7,328 nucleotides of DNA from Candidatus Peregrinibacteria bacterium (lineage in GTDB: Bacteria; Patescibacteriota; Gracilibacteria; UBA1369; LOWO2-01-FULL-3). This document shows positions 5,979-7,328 of the stretch, piece by piece. A program made the translations under genes and the position numbers. The notes under the pieces are model-generated. The model was given only the letters and a program-made list of their open reading frames with translations. It did no database searches and had not been told where the DNA came from. How positions within the stretch are numbered: position 1 is the stretch's first letter; each line of letters starts with the position of its first letter. The DNA is taken from positions 1 to 7,328 of the forward strand of contig JABJOK010000087.1 in assembly GCA_018664365.1 (NCBI GenBank), written 5' to 3'.

Positions 5979-6215
5979 ATGGACATCGATAAAATCCCAG
6001 TATTAGGAAAAGTTAGAAGAACAATGTCAGCAATGGCTGTTAATTTTGTTTTTTTGGCTATTATATGTTTGATACTTGGGATCGTAATACCTCTATATCC
6101 ACAGGTCCTTGATCTACTGATCTCAGCTACTCTAATAGTTACATCTGTAATCTTTCTTAGTATTGCTTGGCATCTACATAGTGCAAAGAAGAAATATATT
6201 GATTGGGTTGAATAA
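5979..6215 (+). CDS. Small two-helix membrane protein of unknown function
   Basis: This is a 78-residue protein that I do not recognise. A short N-terminal cytoplasmic segment with KVRR at 11-14 precedes hydrophobic helices at about 18-40 and 44-65, separated by a tight IPLYPQV turn. The tail HSAKKKYIDWVE is basic and then acidic. The positive charges on both ends predict a hairpin with N- and C-termini in the cytosol. There is no signal peptide or catalytic motif. The ATG gives a sensible N-terminus but has only pyrimidines upstream, not a Shine-Dalgarno. It lies 78 bases ahead of the ArsB/NhaD transporter on the same strand with no terminator visible between, so the two may be co-transcribed, and an accessory role to the transporter is possible but speculative. 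Confidence 0.7.
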   Translation: MDIDKIPVLGKVRRTMSAMAVNFVFLAIICLILGIVIPLYPQVLDLLISATLIVTSVIFLSIAWHLHSAKKKYIDWVE

Positions 6216-6281
6216 TTTTCTGGAAATCAATTTTGTCTGGACATTGGGTTTTTGAGGAGTACTATTTTTGCAACATATTCT

Positions 6282-6287
6282 AAGAGG
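6282..6287 (+). promoter_or_regulatory. Shine-Dalgarno site of the transporter gene
   Basis: AAGAGG lies six bases before the ATG at 6294 and decides that start over the in-frame TTG at 6252. It is the only clear Shine-Dalgarno sequence in front of any gene in the window. Confidence 0.6.
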
Positions 6288-6293
6288 CTATAT

Positions 6294-7328
6294 ATGCTTC
6301 CTTACATCGCTTTAGGAATCTTTGGAGTTGCTTTCGTTTTGATTGTTTTAGAGTGGTTTGATAAATCTCTAGTTGCTTTATCTGGGGCACTCTTAATGGT
6401 CATATTTGGGATACTTAGTCCTGAACAGCCATTGAATCAATCGAGTTTGAAACCATACTGCTGCTTCTATCGATGATGCTTCTGGTAAACATCGCTTCCA
6501 AGAGCGGTATTTTTGAATGGCTGAATGTTAAGATAGCCTCCTTGACCCGAGGTAATCCCCTGGCGATATTCCTGTTTTTCTCTCTAGTTACAGCTGTGTT
6601 CTCTGCGTTTCTAGATAATGTTACTACTGTTATCTTGATTGTTCCTTTAACTATAGAGTTGGTTAAGGGTATGGGAAAAGATCCAAAGCCTTATATAATG
6701 GCTGAAATTATCTTCTCTAATATTGGTGGAGGGCTTACTCTTATTGGTGATCCTCCAAATATTATTATTGCTGGTGCGACTAATTTGAATTTTGTGGATT
6801 TTATTGTGAATCTTTGGATTCCAATTGCCGCTTCCATGGCGTTTGCGTTTTTGGTATTCGGATTTGCCTATAGAAAGCATCTTAAAACTATTTCCAATGA
6901 TCTAATTGAGCTTATGGTTGCCAATATAATCATTAGAAAGATTCGAAAGAAATTCGTAAAGACTACAATTCACAAGGAATTTGTATTTAAGGTGTTGGCT
7001 ATTTTGGCGATGACTTTCGTAGGATTCCTAATGCAAAGGCAGCTTGGGCTACCTAACTACGTGATTGCATTTAGTGCGGCCGTACTTTTGGCTATTCTTT
7101 CACGAAAGAGAATAAACATTCATAAAACTTTTGAATCGGTTGAATGGTCTACTCTATTCTTCTTTGCTGGACTGTTTATTATGGTAGGAGGAATTGAACA
7201 TACTGGATTACTCCAAACTATTAGTGAGTACGTTGCAAACTCTACCTCTAGCGTTCTTTATTTGGCTTTGATGATTTTATGGGTATCAGGATTTGTATCG
7301 ATGATTTTAGATAATATTCCATTCGTAA
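6294..7328 (+). CDS. ArsB/NhaD-family ion transporter, broken by a -1 frameshift near 6428 and 3' partial
   Basis: This is a polytopic membrane transporter of the ion transporter superfamily (ArsB arsenite efflux, NhaD Na+/H+ antiport, P-protein relatives). From 6294 the first frame reads MLPYIALGIF and carries the typical first two helices, to GILSPEQ at 6428. From 6428 the homologous sequence continues one frame over: AIESIEFETILLLLSMM, then AFLDNVTTVILIVPLT, the signature GDPPNIIIAG, and DNIPFV at the window end, where the gene is still open. Restoring one base between CAG and CCATT would join the two. The unshifted frame instead runs into non-homologous residues and a TGA at 6474-6476. 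That TGA overlaps an ATG at 6473 in the second frame. The long downstream frame has no further damage, so this is either a sequencing error or a very recent mutation. Substrate (Na+, arsenite, anion) cannot be told from sequence; no arsR or arsC lies nearby. Confidence 0.88.

Noticed and set aside
6252..6293. In-frame TTG start for the transporter
   Set aside because: The ATG at 6294 has a good Shine-Dalgarno (AAGAGG) and begins right before the first helix.
6420..6435. Programmed -1 frameshifting in the transporter
   Set aside because: There is no slippery heptamer (X XXY YYZ) at CCTGAACAGCC and no obvious downstream stem. A simple one-base deletion or read error explains it better.
6474..6476. 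UGA reassigned as a sense codon
   Set aside because: Reading through this TGA does not restore homology, and no TGA occurs in frame in any long conserved gene here.
6647..6880. Minus-strand open frame of 77 codons
   Set aside because: It is antisense to the GDPPN signature region of the transporter.

Overview
The window is an ordinary, densely packed bacterial chromosome segment. It is clearly AT-rich, has short intergenic gaps, and shows no mobile elements, RNA genes or CRISPR. The protein families are bacterial, but several are divergent and rearranged: an RSH protein with a membrane tail, a cation transporter fused to a FeMo-co-binding-like domain, and a type I dehydroquinase missing its usual substrate arginines. 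Six of the seven initiation sites visible here lack a recognisable Shine-Dalgarno sequence, and none of the seven complete genes ends in TGA. Together this suggests an uncultivated, reduced lineage such as a Patescibacteria/CPR member (Peregrinibacteria-like). That placement is an inference at low confidence. The genetic code looks standard: there are no in-frame TGA codons in long conserved genes.

Layout. Positions 1-2130 (+) hold the 3' part of a long RelA/SpoT homologue: (p)ppGpp hydrolase, synthetase, TGS, helical region and ACT, followed by an unexpected four-helix membrane domain. It converges on, and overlaps by 8 bp, a three-gene minus-strand operon (5047 to 2123). That operon reads CDF-type cation efflux protein with a C-terminal NifX/NifY-like domain, then type I 3-dehydroquinate dehydratase (aroD), then the GTPase YchF. 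Each stop codon abuts the next ATG with no spacer. A divergent promoter region (5048-5179) separates this operon from a small acidic lipoprotein gene (5180-5410, +), which ends at a strong bidirectional terminator. A convergent HPF/RaiA ribosome-hibernation factor follows (5862-5485, -). A second divergent region (5863-5978) precedes a plus-strand pair: a small two-helix membrane protein (5979-6215) and an ArsB/NhaD-type ion transporter (from 6294, running off the window), which is interrupted by a one-base deletion near 6428.

Functional themes: starvation and translation control (RSH, HPF and the ribosome-associated ATPase/GTPase YchF lie within 6 kb of each other), ion and metal transport (CDF, ArsB/NhaD), and an isolated shikimate-pathway enzyme. 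The most unusual element is the RSH protein. It has lost the zinc-finger/RIS domain, has non-consensus residues at the ATP motif and the tRNA-contacting TGS histidine, and gained a membrane anchor whose charge distribution fits the positive-inside rule.
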